A program made the position numbers and the translations under genes. Under the pieces are notes generated by a model that did not search any database, was not told where the DNA came from, and worked only from the letters and a program-made list of their open reading frames with translations. A stretch of 64,000 bases of DNA. It comes from Actinoplanes sichuanensis (lineage in GTDB: Bacteria > Actinomycetota > Actinomycetes > Mycobacteriales > Micromonosporaceae). This document shows positions 20,860-30,447 of this stretch, piece after piece; positions within the stretch are counted from its first letter, which is position 1, and each line of letters opens with the position of its first letter. The stretch is from positions 10,257,501 through 10,321,500 of the forward strand of contig NZ_AP028461.1 in assembly GCF_033097365.1 (NCBI RefSeq), read 5' to 3'.

Positions 20860-21810
20860 GTGCTCGCCATCGACGTCGTGGTCCGGCGGCTCTACGAGGC
20901 GCCACCGGACGGGTTCGTGGCGGCCCGCGCGGCCGCGATCGAGGACGCCCGGAAATCCGGCGACCGGGACGCCGCCAAACGGCTCGCCGCGCTGAAGAAA
21001 CCGACCGTGGCGGCCTGGGTGGTCAACCTGGTGGCACTGCGCCGGCCGGAACTCATCGAGGAACTGGTCGACCTGTCCACCGCGCTGCGTGCCGCCCAGC
21101 GGGAGTTGCGCGGTGACGAGCTGCGGGAGCTGTCGACCCAGCGGCGCGTGTTCGTGTCGTCGCTGGTCGCGGCGGCCCGCCGGCTGGCCGTCGAGGAATC
21201 CGGGACGGCGGCCGGGAAACTGCCGCTCGGTGATGTCGAGGCGACGTTCACGGCGGCGCTGGCCGATCCGGAGATCGCCGTACAGGTGCGGTCGGGGCGG
21301 TTGATCCGGGCGGTCAGTTATGCCGGGTTCGGTGAGGTGCCGCGACCTCGATTGCGCCTGGTCACCGACGCCGACGCCGACGCCGATGTCGACGCCGATG
21401 TCGACGCCGACGCCGACGCCGATGTCGATGCCGTCGAGGCCGCGGAGGCGCCCTCGGAGTCGGCGGGTGAGCGGGCCGCCGCCGAACAGCGGCGCCGTGC
21501 GGACGAACAGCGACGCCGGGAGAGTGAGCGGCGCCGACGGGATCTCGAACGCGAGCTCAACACCGCGCGGGCCGACGAGCGACGGGCCGACGGGCGGCTG
21601 GAACGGGCCGAGGACGCCGAACGCGAGGCCGGCCACCTGGTCGAGGACCTCGACGCCGAGCTCGCCGAGCTGGAACGACGGCGTACCGAGGCGGTCGCCG
21701 ACGTGGCCCGCCGCAAACTGGCCCGCCGCTCCGCCGAACGTGAAGCCGCGGCCGCCCGCCGCCGGGTCGGAGACGTGCAGGCGGCCCTCGACGAGCTGAA
21801 CGCGACATGA
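20860..21810 (+). CDS. Unrecognised coiled-coil protein with an Asp-Ala/Val repeat
   Basis: 316 residues. The N-terminal third (to about 150) is helical and contains LKKPTVAAWVVNLVALRRPE, a pattern conserved in actinobacterial proteins of unknown function. Residues about 170-190 are an Asp-Ala/Asp-Val run encoded by a 6-bp repeat. The last 110 residues are a highly charged Arg/Glu coiled coil. No membrane segment is present. The GTG at 20860 overlaps closely with the MBL-fold gene's stop. I cannot assign a function. Confidence 0.75.
   Translation: MLAIDVVVRRLYEAPPDGFVAARAAAIEDARKSGDRDAAKRLAALKKPTVAAWVVNLVALRRPELIEELVDLSTALRAAQRELRGDELRELSTQRRVFVSSLVAAARRLAVEESGTAAGKLPLGDVEATFTAALADPEIAVQVRSGRLIRAVSYAGFGEVPRPRLRLVTDADADADVDADVDADADADVDAVEAAEAPSESAGERAAAEQRRRADEQRRRESERRRRDLERELNTARADERRADGRLERAEDAEREAGHLVEDLDAELAELERRRTEAVADVARRKLARRSAEREAAAARRRVGDVQAALDELNAT
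21367..21432 (+). repeat. In-frame GACGCC/GATGTC hexanucleotide repeat
   Basis: About eleven copies of GAC/GAT-GCC/GTC in tandem, coding alternating Asp-Ala and Asp-Val. Such repeats change length easily by slippage in multiples of two residues without shifting the frame. Confidence 0.7.
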
Positions 21811-21883
21811 GTCGGTGGAGCGTTCTCTTCGGACGATCGATGGAGATTTTCTTTAGACGGTCAAGGGGAGCAGAATCGGGCAG

Positions 21884-22621
21884 GTGACCCCCGAACAGGC
21901 CGCCGCCCACGCTCGCACGGGACTCGCCGCGATCCTCCGGGCCTTCTCGGAATCTCCCCGGACCCTCCAGGGCGCTCGTCTGCTGGGGCTCTCCGGGTGG
22001 GCTTATCACGTGTCGGCCCGGGCCGGGGCGCTCGGTGAGGTGCGGTCCGAGACGGTGGCCGCGGTGCTGGCGTTCATCTCGCCGGAGGCGGTCACCGACG
22101 GCTGGGAGGCCGCGGTCAAGGCGTCGGCCCCGAGCGAGGTCGCCAAATGGCACCTGGGTGAGTTGTGCAAGTGGGGCGCCGACCAGCTCGGCGGCTTCCC
22201 CCGGCTGGCCCGGCTGATCGACCTGGCGGACCGGATCACCGACCACGTGGACACCGCCGGCCTGCCGCTGTACGCGGCGTGGCGGGCCATGCCGGCGCCG
22301 GACGGCACGCCCGGGGCGCGAGCCGCGATGCTGCTGCACCAGCTGCACGAGCACCGCCTCGGCGTGCACGTCCTCGCGGTCCGGGCCAGTGGCCTCACCC
22401 CGTTGGAGGCGATCATCGCCGGTCCCGAGGGGGAGACCGGCGCGGTGGCGCTCGGCTGGCAGGGCCCCTATCCGCCGGCCGGTCCGCTGATCCGCCGGCT
22501 GATGTGGTCCGAGGCGGTGGCCGACTCCCTGGCCGGGCAGGCCTACGCGGCCCTCGACCAGTCCGAGCGCATCGAGTTCACCGGGCTGCTGGAGTCCCTG
22601 GGGCACCGGCTGGCCCGCTGA
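21884..22621 (+). CDS. SCO6745-family protein
   Basis: 245-residue helical protein matching the SCO6745/SalK-type family in its C-terminal half (PLYAAWRAMPAPDGTPGARAA, LLHQLHEHRLGVHVLAV, GLTPLEA, GWQGP). Members are often annotated as helix-turn-helix proteins, but no biochemical role is established that I know of. The GTG at 21884 follows a weak GGGCAGG. Its last 44 bases overlap the end of metG on the other strand. Confidence 0.8.
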   Translation: MTPEQAAAHARTGLAAILRAFSESPRTLQGARLLGLSGWAYHVSARAGALGEVRSETVAAVLAFISPEAVTDGWEAAVKASAPSEVAKWHLGELCKWGADQLGGFPRLARLIDLADRITDHVDTAGLPLYAAWRAMPAPDGTPGARAAMLLHQLHEHRLGVHVLAVRASGLTPLEAIIAGPEGETGAVALGWQGPYPPAGPLIRRLMWSEAVADSLAGQAYAALDQSERIEFTGLLESLGHRLAR

Positions 22622-24110
22622 GCCGGGTGGCCTCGGCCGGGCCGCCGGCACCGAGCCTCGGGAAGGCCGGTGACGGGCGGGCGACCCGGTCGCCGGTCAG
22701 GAGACGGTCGCGCAGGCGGGCGGCGCCGTCCGGCAGGAACGGCGTCAGTTCGGCGGCGACCAGCCGGCAGGCCGCGATCAGGGCGCCCAGCACGGTGTCG
22801 AGCCGGTCGGCGGCGGCCGGCTCCCACGGCCGCTCGGCCTCGACGAACCGGTTGCCCTCATCGACCACCGCCCAGAGCGCCTCGGTGGCGGCCCGGAAGT
22901 CGAAGTCGTGCAGTGCCCGGTCGACCAGCTCGGGCAGCCTGTCGCACGCGGCACCGAGAGCGCCCGTGGGCACGCTCTCCGGCACCCGTCCGGCCCGATG
23001 CTTCCAGGCCAGTGCCAGGGTGCGGTTGACCAGATTGCCGAGCCCGTTGGCCAGGTCGACGTCGGCCCGGCGGACCAGCCGGTCGACGGTGAAGTCGGTG
23101 TCGCCGACCCGGGCCGGTTCGCGGAGCAGCCACCAGCGCACGGCGTCGGTGCCGTACCGGGCGGCCAGCGCGAACGGGTCCACCGCGTTGCCGGCACTCT
23201 TGGACAGCTTCGCCCCGTCCGCCGAGAGGTAGTCGTGGACCAGGATCGAGGTGGGCAGCGGCAGCCCGGCCGAGAGCAGCAGGGCCGGCCAGTAGACGGC
23301 GTGGAACCGGACGATGCCCTTACCGATCACGTGCGTCCGCTCGCCCGGACCGGCCCACCACTGCCGGTAGGCGGGGTCGTCGCGGCCGTACCCGAGGGCC
23401 GTGACGTAGTTGGTGAGCGCGTCCCACCAGACGTAGACGACCTGGTCGGGATCACCCGGCACCGGGATGCCCCAGCCGCCGGCCCGGGCGGCCGGTCGGG
23501 ACACGCTGAAGTCGGTGAGCCCGGCCCGGACGAAGGCGAGCACCTCGTTGCGCCGGGCGGCCGGCTCGATCCGCAGCCGACCGGACTCGAGGAGTTCCAG
23601 GATCCGGCCGGAGTAGCGGGAGAGCCGGAAGAACCAGTTCTCCTCGGCGACCGGCTCCGGCGCGGTCAGATGCTCGGGGCAGAGACCGCCGGCCAGCTCG
23701 GCGGGTGCCCAGAACTGCTCGCAGCCGGGACAGTAGAGGCCCTGATACGTACGCCGGTAGAAGTCGCCCGCGGCGGCGCACTCCCGCCACAGCCGGGCCA
23801 CCCCGGTGGTGTGCCGAGGGTCGGCGCTGGTCCGGATGAAGTCGTCGAAGGAGAGCGACAGCGGCTCGCGTAGCGCGGCGAACCGGGCCGCGTTCGTGTC
23901 CACGAAGGCGCGCACCTCGACTCCCGCGAGACCGGCCGCGGTGACGTTCTTCAGGGCGTTGTCGTCGGTGCCGGTCAGGAAGCGCACCCGGCGCCCGCGG
24001 GATCGGGCGTGCCGGGCCAGCACGTCGGCCTGCACCAGCTCCAGTGCGTGCCCGAGGTGCGGGGCGGCGTTGACGTACGGAATGGCGGTGGTGACGTAGA
24101 AGTTGTTCAT
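22578..24110 (-). CDS. metG: Methionine--tRNA ligase
   Basis: 510-residue class I aminoacyl-tRNA synthetase charging tRNA-Met. The HIGH equivalent is HLGH (residues 18-21) and the KMSKS equivalent is KLSKS (about 300). The connective domain has one metal knuckle (CPGC...CPEH), unlike the two-knuckle E. coli type. The anticodon-binding helical bundle follows, and there is no C-terminal EMAPII-like domain. The ATG at 24108-24110 lies after GGAAAGAG. A 19-codon Met-containing open frame with alternative hairpins precedes it. Whether it is the only MetRS of the genome cannot be seen here. Confidence 0.9.
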   Translation of the reverse strand: MNNFYVTTAIPYVNAAPHLGHALELVQADVLARHARSRGRRVRFLTGTDDNALKNVTAAGLAGVEVRAFVDTNAARFAALREPLSLSFDDFIRTSADPRHTTGVARLWRECAAAGDFYRRTYQGLYCPGCEQFWAPAELAGGLCPEHLTAPEPVAEENWFFRLSRYSGRILELLESGRLRIEPAARRNEVLAFVRAGLTDFSVSRPAARAGGWGIPVPGDPDQVVYVWWDALTNYVTALGYGRDDPAYRQWWAGPGERTHVIGKGIVRFHAVYWPALLLSAGLPLPTSILVHDYLSADGAKLSKSAGNAVDPFALAARYGTDAVRWWLLREPARVGDTDFTVDRLVRRADVDLANGLGNLVNRTLALAWKHRAGRVPESVPTGALGAACDRLPELVDRALHDFDFRAATEALWAVVDEGNRFVEAERPWEPAAADRLDTVLGALIAACRLVAAELTPFLPDGAARLRDRLLTGDRVARPSPAFPRLGAGGPAEATRLSGPAGAPGTPAAR

Positions 24111-24158
24111 GATCGTCTCTTTCCGCCCGGTCCCGGACGGGGAAGACGACGAACCGCT

Positions 24159-24225
24159 GCCCCGACGGGACGGGGCCGGCTCGTGTGATGTGGTCAGCGC
24201 ACGGCGAGGAGCCCCGGGAAGGGGC
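24159..24225 (-). promoter_or_regulatory. Candidate attenuator: alternative hairpins in the metG leader
   Basis: In mRNA order, segment A GCCCC (24225-24221), B CGGGGC (24216-24211), C GCCCCG (24176-24171) and D CGGGGC (24164-24159). A pairs with B and C with D, but B can also pair with C over 6 bp. This is the layout of a ribosome-controlled attenuator. No U tract follows C:D, so control could act on translation or by Rho. Confidence 0.35.
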
Positions 24226-24253
24226 GCATCATCGACTCGTGGCGCGGCTGCAT
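24194..24253 (-). CDS. Possible Met-containing leader peptide of metG
   Basis: A 19-codon frame, MQPRHESMMRPFPGLLAVR, ending 83 bases before the metG ATG. Three of its 19 codons are Met and codons 8-9 are consecutive Met, immediately before pairing segment A of the candidate attenuator. A TACCAT hexamer ends six bases before its ATG, which would make it the leaderless first frame of the metG mRNA. Chance occurrence in GC-rich sequence is possible. Confidence 0.35.
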   Translation of the reverse strand: MQPRHESMMRPFPGLLAVR

Positions 24254-24259
24254 GCGGTC

Positions 24260-24265
24260 ATGGTA
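24260..24265 (-). promoter_or_regulatory. -10 hexamer TACCAT for metG leader
   Basis: Read on the minus strand, six bases separate it from the leader-peptide ATG at 24253. If it is the real promoter, the metG mRNA has a 143-nt leader that begins with the small frame. Confidence 0.4.
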
Positions 24266-24329
24266 GGCGCCCGCGGCGGGTCGCGAAACTCGGTTGGCAG
24301 GGGCGCGGGCGGCGTGGTCCGATGCCCGC

Positions 24330-25334
24330 ATGACGGAACTTCCCCTGGGCTGGACCACCCGCCGGCCCACCTTCGACGACGTACCCGCGATCCTCGAACT
24401 GGTACACGCCAGCGACATCGCCGCGGTGGGGGAGCCCGACTACACCGCCGACGAGGTGCGCGAGGACCTCACCACGCCGAACACCGACATGGAGCGGGAC
24501 TGCCTGCTCGCCCTGGACGACTCCGGCAAGATCGTCGGCTGGTCGTTCCCGGGCAACTCCACCGGCCGCGCCCGTGACATGGCCAACGTGTACTTCTGGC
24601 CCGGCAGCGGCCTGCCCGCTCTGAAACCGCTGCTCGAACAGCTGCTCGTCCGGATGACCGAGCGCGCCGCCGAGCTGGGGCATCGGGTGTACGAGGTCCG
24701 GGCCGGCGCGATCCCCGGCGAGACCGAGCTGATCGAGGCGCTGACCGACGCCGGATTCGTGTTCCTCAAGCAGTTCGCCCGGATGCAGATGTCGCTCGAC
24801 GGGTTCTCGCCGGTCGCGCCCGAGCCGCCGGCCGGCATCACGGTCCGCCCGGTCCGGCACGACGACGAGGCCGAGATGCGAGCCTTCCACGCGGTCATCG
24901 AGGACGCCTTCGTCGACTCCGACCACCTGGCGATCCCGTTCGACGGCTGGCTCGACCAGGTCACCAAGCCGGGTGTGCCGTTCGACGAGTGGTTCGTCGC
25001 CGAGGCGGACGGCCGGATCGTCGGCGCCCTCCAGTCCAGCGACGGTGGGGAGGACACCGACGAGGGCTGGGTGAAGCACCTGGCGACGCTCCGGGCGTAC
25101 CGCAAGCGGGGGATCGGTGAGGCCCTGCTGCGCCGCGCCTTCGCGACCTACGCCGCGAACGGACGGCCGAAGGCCGGCCTCGGTGTCGACCTGGCCAACC
25201 CGACCGATGCCGCGAGCCTGTACTTCAAGGTCGGCATGGACGCGCTGTACCGGGCCAACATCTACCGCACCACGGTCGAGGCCGCCCAGATCGAGGCCGC
25301 CCAGACCGAGGCCGCCCAGACCGAGGCCGTCTAG
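24330..25334 (+). CDS. Double GNAT-domain N-acetyltransferase
   Basis: 334 residues with two GNAT folds: about 8-155 and 165-310. The second carries the acetyl-CoA pyrophosphate loop RKRGIGEALL, while the first is degenerate, an arrangement like mycothiol synthase (MshD). The acceptor substrate cannot be read from the sequence. The last 19 residues are a short repeat (QIEAAQTEAAQTEA) encoded by a 15-bp tandem repeat. The ATG at 24330 starts MTELPLGWTTRRPTFDD. The gene is divergent from metG, and its TAG overlaps the opposite-strand stop of the next gene. Confidence 0.85.
   Translation: MTELPLGWTTRRPTFDDVPAILELVHASDIAAVGEPDYTADEVREDLTTPNTDMERDCLLALDDSGKIVGWSFPGNSTGRARDMANVYFWPGSGLPALKPLLEQLLVRMTERAAELGHRVYEVRAGAIPGETELIEALTDAGFVFLKQFARMQMSLDGFSPVAPEPPAGITVRPVRHDDEAEMRAFHAVIEDAFVDSDHLAIPFDGWLDQVTKPGVPFDEWFVAEADGRIVGALQSSDGGEDTDEGWVKHLATLRAYRKRGIGEALLRRAFATYAANGRPKAGLGVDLANPTDAASLYFKVGMDALYRANIYRTTVEAAQIEAAQTEAAQTEAV
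25278..25334 (+). repeat. 15-bp tandem repeat at the GNAT 3' end
   Basis: Units GAGGCCGCCCAGATC/ACC at 25278-25292, 25293-25307 and 25308-25322, then a partial copy ending in the stop codon. It adds five residues per unit. Confidence 0.8.
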
Positions 25335-25792
25335 GGCTCCGGCGACGCCGTTCCGGTGGGCCGGCCGCGCAGATCGGCGACGTAGTCGTCGGGCGCGCCG
25401 GCCTTCTCGGCGGCGTTCGCGATCTCCGACAGGTACCACGCGGTCGGCAGGCCGCCCTCGTAGCCGGCGAAGACGTAGACCCATGCCGGTACGTCACCGT
25501 CGAGCGTCGATACACGCACGGTTACCTTCTGGTAGGCACCAGCCGTCACCCCCTCGACCTCGTCGAGCTGTGACGCGTCCCACGGGTGGACGTCGTAGAG
25601 CGAGACGAAGACCCGGTCGCCGGGTGACTCGACGATCGTGGTTACCGCCCCCTCCCAGCCAATTTCTCCCTCACCGGCGAAGGTCAGGCGCCAGCCCTCC
25701 ACCCACCCCACGCCGACCATCGGCGAGTGTGGGCAGTAGGCCAGCATGCGGGCCGGATCCATGTTCGAGCCATACGCGGCGTAGTGACGCAC
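25331..25792 (-). CDS. Gamma-glutamylcyclotransferase-fold protein
   Basis: 153 residues with the GGCT fold: the nucleotide-like loop YAAYGSNMDP at the start and the acidic site DEVEGVTAGAY. Family members release 5-oxoproline from gamma-glutamyl peptides or act as gamma-glutamylamine cyclotransferases; the substrate here is open. The GTG at 25790-25792 gives VRHYAAYGSN, and a TATCGT hexamer (25800-25805) seven bases upstream suggests a leaderless mRNA. Its stop interlocks with that of the GNAT gene (CTAG). Confidence 0.85.
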   Translation of the reverse strand: MRHYAAYGSNMDPARMLAYCPHSPMVGVGWVEGWRLTFAGEGEIGWEGAVTTIVESPGDRVFVSLYDVHPWDASQLDEVEGVTAGAYQKVTVRVSTLDGDVPAWVYVFAGYEGGLPTAWYLSEIANAAEKAGAPDDYVADLRGRPTGTASPEP

Positions 25793-25879
25793 GGCGACGA
25801 CGATAGTCGTAGCAAGCGGTGGTGAGAATATGAGGAGTGCGTGTCGGCACACCTAATGGTTTTTGGAGGTCGGTTTGTC

Positions 25880-27280
25880 GTGAGTCGGATCGTGATCATC
25901 GGTGGCGGACCGGGCGGATATGAGGCGGCTCTGGTCGCGGCACAGCTCGGGGCGGACGTCACGCTCGTCGAGTCGGAGGGGCCGGGCGGAGCATGTGTTC
26001 TCACCGACTGCGTGCCGTCCAAGACCTTCATCGCGAGTTCCGAGGTGATGACCGGTTATCGCCACGAGGAGCGGTTCGGGATCCGGTCCTCCGGCCTGGC
26101 CGGGGTCAGCGTCGACGCGAAAGCGGTCAACGACCGGGTCAAGAAACTCGCCCTCGCCCAGTCCGGTGACATCCAGACGAAGCTGGTCAAGGCCGGGGTG
26201 GACGTGGTCCACGGCCGGGCCCGGCTCGGTGAGGACCGGCTCGGACACACCCACCAGGTGCTGATCACCCCGCACGGCGGGGAGACCTATGCGGTCGAGG
26301 CGGGCACCGTGCTGCTGGCCACCGGCGCCACCCCGAGGGTGCTGCCGACGGCCCGGCCGGACGGGGACCGGATCCTCGACTGGCGCCAGGTGTGGGACCT
26401 CGAGGAGCTGCCCGACCACCTCGTGGTGATCGGTTCCGGGGTGACCGGTGCCGAGTTCGCCAGCGCCTACCTGGCGATGGGTGTGAAGGTGACGCTCATC
26501 TCCAGCCGTGAGCGGGTCATGCCGCACGAGGACGCCGACGCCGCGATGGCGATCGAGCGGGTCTTCCGGGAGCGGGGCATGACGATCCTCAGCCAGTCCC
26601 GGGGCGACGCGGTGGAGAACACCGGCGACGGGGTCCGGGTCACGCTCTCCGACGGCCGCGTCGTCGAGGGCTCGCACGTGCTGATGGCGGTCGGTGCCAT
26701 TCCCAACACGTCCGATCTGGGCCTGCGGGAGTACGGGGTGGACGTCTCCGACGGCGGCTACGTGACCGTGGACCGGGTGTCGCGTACCAACGTCCCCGGA
26801 ATCTATGCGGCCGGTGACTGCACCGGGGTCCTGCCGCTCGCCTCGGTCGCGGCCATGCAGGGCCGGATCGCCATCTGGCACGCGATGGGCGAGGCGGTCG
26901 CCCCGCTGCGGCTGCGGACCGTGTCGGCGAACGTCTTCACCGACCCGGAGCTGGCCACCGTCGGGGTCTCGCAGAACGAGGTCGACTCGGGTCGTTTCCC
27001 GGCGCGCCAGGTGATGCTGCCGCTGACCGGCAACGCGCGGGCCAAGATGTCCGGGCTCCAGGACGGGTTCGTGAAACTGTTCTGCCGTCCGGCGACCGGC
27101 CAGATCGTCGGCGGGGTGGTGGTGTCACCGAAGGCGAGTGAGCTGATCCTGCCGATCACCATGGCGATCGAGAACAATCTGACGGTCGATCAGCTGGCGC
27201 ACACCATCACGATCTACCCGTCGCTCTCCGGGTCTATCGCGGAGGCGGCCCGTCAGCTGATGCTGCACGAGATCCAATAG
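25880..27280 (+). CDS. lpdA: NAD(P)H-quinone dehydrogenase, flavoprotein disulfide reductase family
   Basis: 466-residue FAD protein like M. tuberculosis LpdA. FAD-binding IIGGGPGGYEAAL, a CxxxxC pair in GGACVLTDCVPSK, NAD-binding VIGSGVTGAEFAS and the second FAD site GIYAAGDCTG are visible. The C-terminal His-Glu dyad of true lipoamide dehydrogenases is absent (VVSPKASELI and YPSLSGSIAEA), so it is not expected to act on lipoamide. GGAGG lies ten bases before the GTG at 25880; an ATG at 25856 is an alternative. The end overlaps the DedA gene by 47 bases tail to tail. Confidence 0.9.
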   Translation: MSRIVIIGGGPGGYEAALVAAQLGADVTLVESEGPGGACVLTDCVPSKTFIASSEVMTGYRHEERFGIRSSGLAGVSVDAKAVNDRVKKLALAQSGDIQTKLVKAGVDVVHGRARLGEDRLGHTHQVLITPHGGETYAVEAGTVLLATGATPRVLPTARPDGDRILDWRQVWDLEELPDHLVVIGSGVTGAEFASAYLAMGVKVTLISSRERVMPHEDADAAMAIERVFRERGMTILSQSRGDAVENTGDGVRVTLSDGRVVEGSHVLMAVGAIPNTSDLGLREYGVDVSDGGYVTVDRVSRTNVPGIYAAGDCTGVLPLASVAAMQGRIAIWHAMGEAVAPLRLRTVSANVFTDPELATVGVSQNEVDSGRFPARQVMLPLTGNARAKMSGLQDGFVKLFCRPATGQIVGGVVVSPKASELILPITMAIENNLTVDQLAHTITIYPSLSGSIAEAARQLMLHEIQ

Positions 27281-27890
27281 CCTCCCGGCGGCCGCCGAAG
27301 AGGGCCAACGCCCAGCCGGCCGTGCCGAACACCACGGCGGCCACGGCGGCCAGGGCGAACAGCCGCCAGGCGGACTGGGTGATCGCGGTGCCCCCGAGGT
27401 GCCCGACCAGTCCGCCGTAGGCGGCCCAGGTCAGCGCGGCCGCCCCGTCATACCCGACGAAACTGCGGATCGGGTAGCCGGTGCGGCCCGCGTTGAATCC
27501 GGAGGCCATCCGGCCGCCCGGCACGAACCGGCAGAGCAGCACCACGAGCGGGCCGGGCCGGCGCAGACCGCGGGTGAACCGCTCGGCCGCCCGGCGGGTC
27601 CGGGACTCGGTCATCTCGTTGCGTGGTGTGAAACGTGCCACCAGCGAGCTGAGCCGGGACCCGGTCGAGCGGCCCAGCACGAAGGCGATGCCGTCGCCGG
27701 CGAACATGCCGAGCGCACCGACCGCTATCACCAGGGCCAGGTCGAGATTGCCGTACACCGTGAGAGCCCCGGATGTGATCATGATGGCCTGGGTGGGCAC
27801 CACCGGGACCAGCGCGTCGACCGCCAGAAACGCGAACAGCGCGAGGTAGGCCCACGCCGGCGTCGCCAACAGCGTCAGCAGTTCGGTCAT
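27234..27890 (-). CDS. DedA-family membrane protein
   Basis: 218-residue integral membrane protein (VTT/DedA fold) with the family signature CRFVPGGRMASGFNAG and an N-terminal re-entrant region. DedA proteins are membrane-potential-linked lipid or undecaprenyl-phosphate flippases/transporters. The ATG at 27888-27890 is preferred; a GTG twelve bases upstream is an alternative. The following 294 bases (27891-28184) show no gene, hairpin or promoter I can support. Confidence 0.85.
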   Translation of the reverse strand: MTELLTLLATPAWAYLALFAFLAVDALVPVVPTQAIMITSGALTVYGNLDLALVIAVGALGMFAGDGIAFVLGRSTGSRLSSLVARFTPRNEMTESRTRRAAERFTRGLRRPGPLVVLLCRFVPGGRMASGFNAGRTGYPIRSFVGYDGAAALTWAAYGGLVGHLGGTAITQSAWRLFALAAVAAVVFGTAGWALALFGGRREAIGSRAASADGPPPR

Positions 27891-28184
27891 CGTTGCGGCC
27901 ACCTCGCGGCTTTCGGGACTCCCGGCATTCTGCTTCAGAGCGGCTGAGAAAGCGCTGTGTTCACTGCAGCACGCTACGTCCCGGCACCTGCGTACGCTCC
28001 CGGTTTACCTGCGTCGCGGGTGCCCGGCGTACGGTTGAGTCGCTCGCGTCGCAGCGTCGGCGCGCAGCCGCGGGCCGTCGGTAGGTCCCGTATCGGCGGC
28101 CCGCCCCTGATCACCGTGGGGGCGGCCGGCGCGGGGGACTGAACTCGGACGGCGGAAACGCTCGCGGCTCGAGATCGAATATCT

Positions 28185-29930
<1,746 letters not shown>

Positions 29931-29937
29931 GGCTATG

Positions 29938-29943
29938 AGCCTA
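29938..29943 (-). promoter_or_regulatory. -10 hexamer TAGGCT for accA3
   Basis: Seven bases separate it from the GTG at 29930, consistent with a leaderless transcript. Confidence 0.45.
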
Positions 29944-30174
29944 ACGGTTACTCAGGTCGTTCCGGACCGATGAATCCGCCCGATTCCGGATCGTTCCCCG
30001 GCGGTGCCTCGAAGCCCGGTAAGTTAATCCTAATTCACCGATTTTGGCCGCTCGGTGGGGTGCAGCATCTCACTCTCTGGATCGTCTTTGCCGGCGGTTC
30101 CGGGTTCGTGCTGCCGTCAAGGGCTGCCTCGGTCCGGTGTTCGCTGCCGCGCCGCCCTGCCCCGCCGCCCCGCC

Positions 30175-30228
30175 CCTGCCGCGCCGCTCCGCCCTGCCGC
30201 GCCGCTCCGCCCTGCCGCGCCGCTCCGC
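30175..30228. repeat. 18-bp tandem repeat, three exact copies
   Basis: Unit CTGCCGCGCCGCTCCGCC at 30175-30192, 30193-30210 and 30211-30228, flanked by degenerate copies. Confidence 0.9.
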
Positions 30229-30259
30229 CCTGCCGCCCCGCGCCGCCCTGCCCCTGCCG

Positions 30260-30360
30260 CGCCGCTGCGCCGCCCCGCGCCGCTGCGCCGCCCCGCGCCG
30301 CTGCGCCGCCCCGCGCCGCTGCGCCGCCCCGCGCCGCTGCGCCGCCCCGCGCCGCCGCGC
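30260..30360. repeat. 18-bp tandem repeat, five exact copies plus a partial one
   Basis: Unit GCCGCTGCGCCGCCCCGC at 30260-30277, 30278-30295, 30296-30313, 30314-30331 and 30332-30349, then 11 bases of a sixth. It shares the GCCGC(G/T) theme with the preceding array and probably arose from it by slippage. Confidence 0.9.
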
Positions 30361-30447
30361 CACCTGGCCGTCCCGGCGCTGGCCTCGGCGGACGAGGTGT
30401 CATTCACGGAGGCGGACGTAGCAGTTTCGAAGGGCGGCGCCGAATGC

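Larger units (their letters stand above)
29931..30447. other. 517-bp gene-free interval with GC-rich tandem repeats
   Basis: Contains the accA3 promoter at one end and two families of 18-bp tandem repeats (30175-30228, 30260-30360). Frames stay open on both strands only because the repeats lack T and A; I see no gene here. Confidence 0.6.

Noticed and set aside
24244..24274. Alternative metG leader frame starting at the ATG within TACCATG (MTACSRATSR)
   Set aside because: It contains no internal Met codons and its ATG overlaps the -10 hexamer.
27891..28184. Possible small genes in the DedA-accA3 gap
   Set aside because: Candidate frames (about 60 codons) are Arg/Ser/Val-rich, lack ribosome sites and show no recognisable pattern.
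30175..30360. CRISPR-like array
   Set aside because: Units are contiguous 18-bp repeats without spacers and no cas genes are present. The same holds for the arrays at 59735 and 47317.
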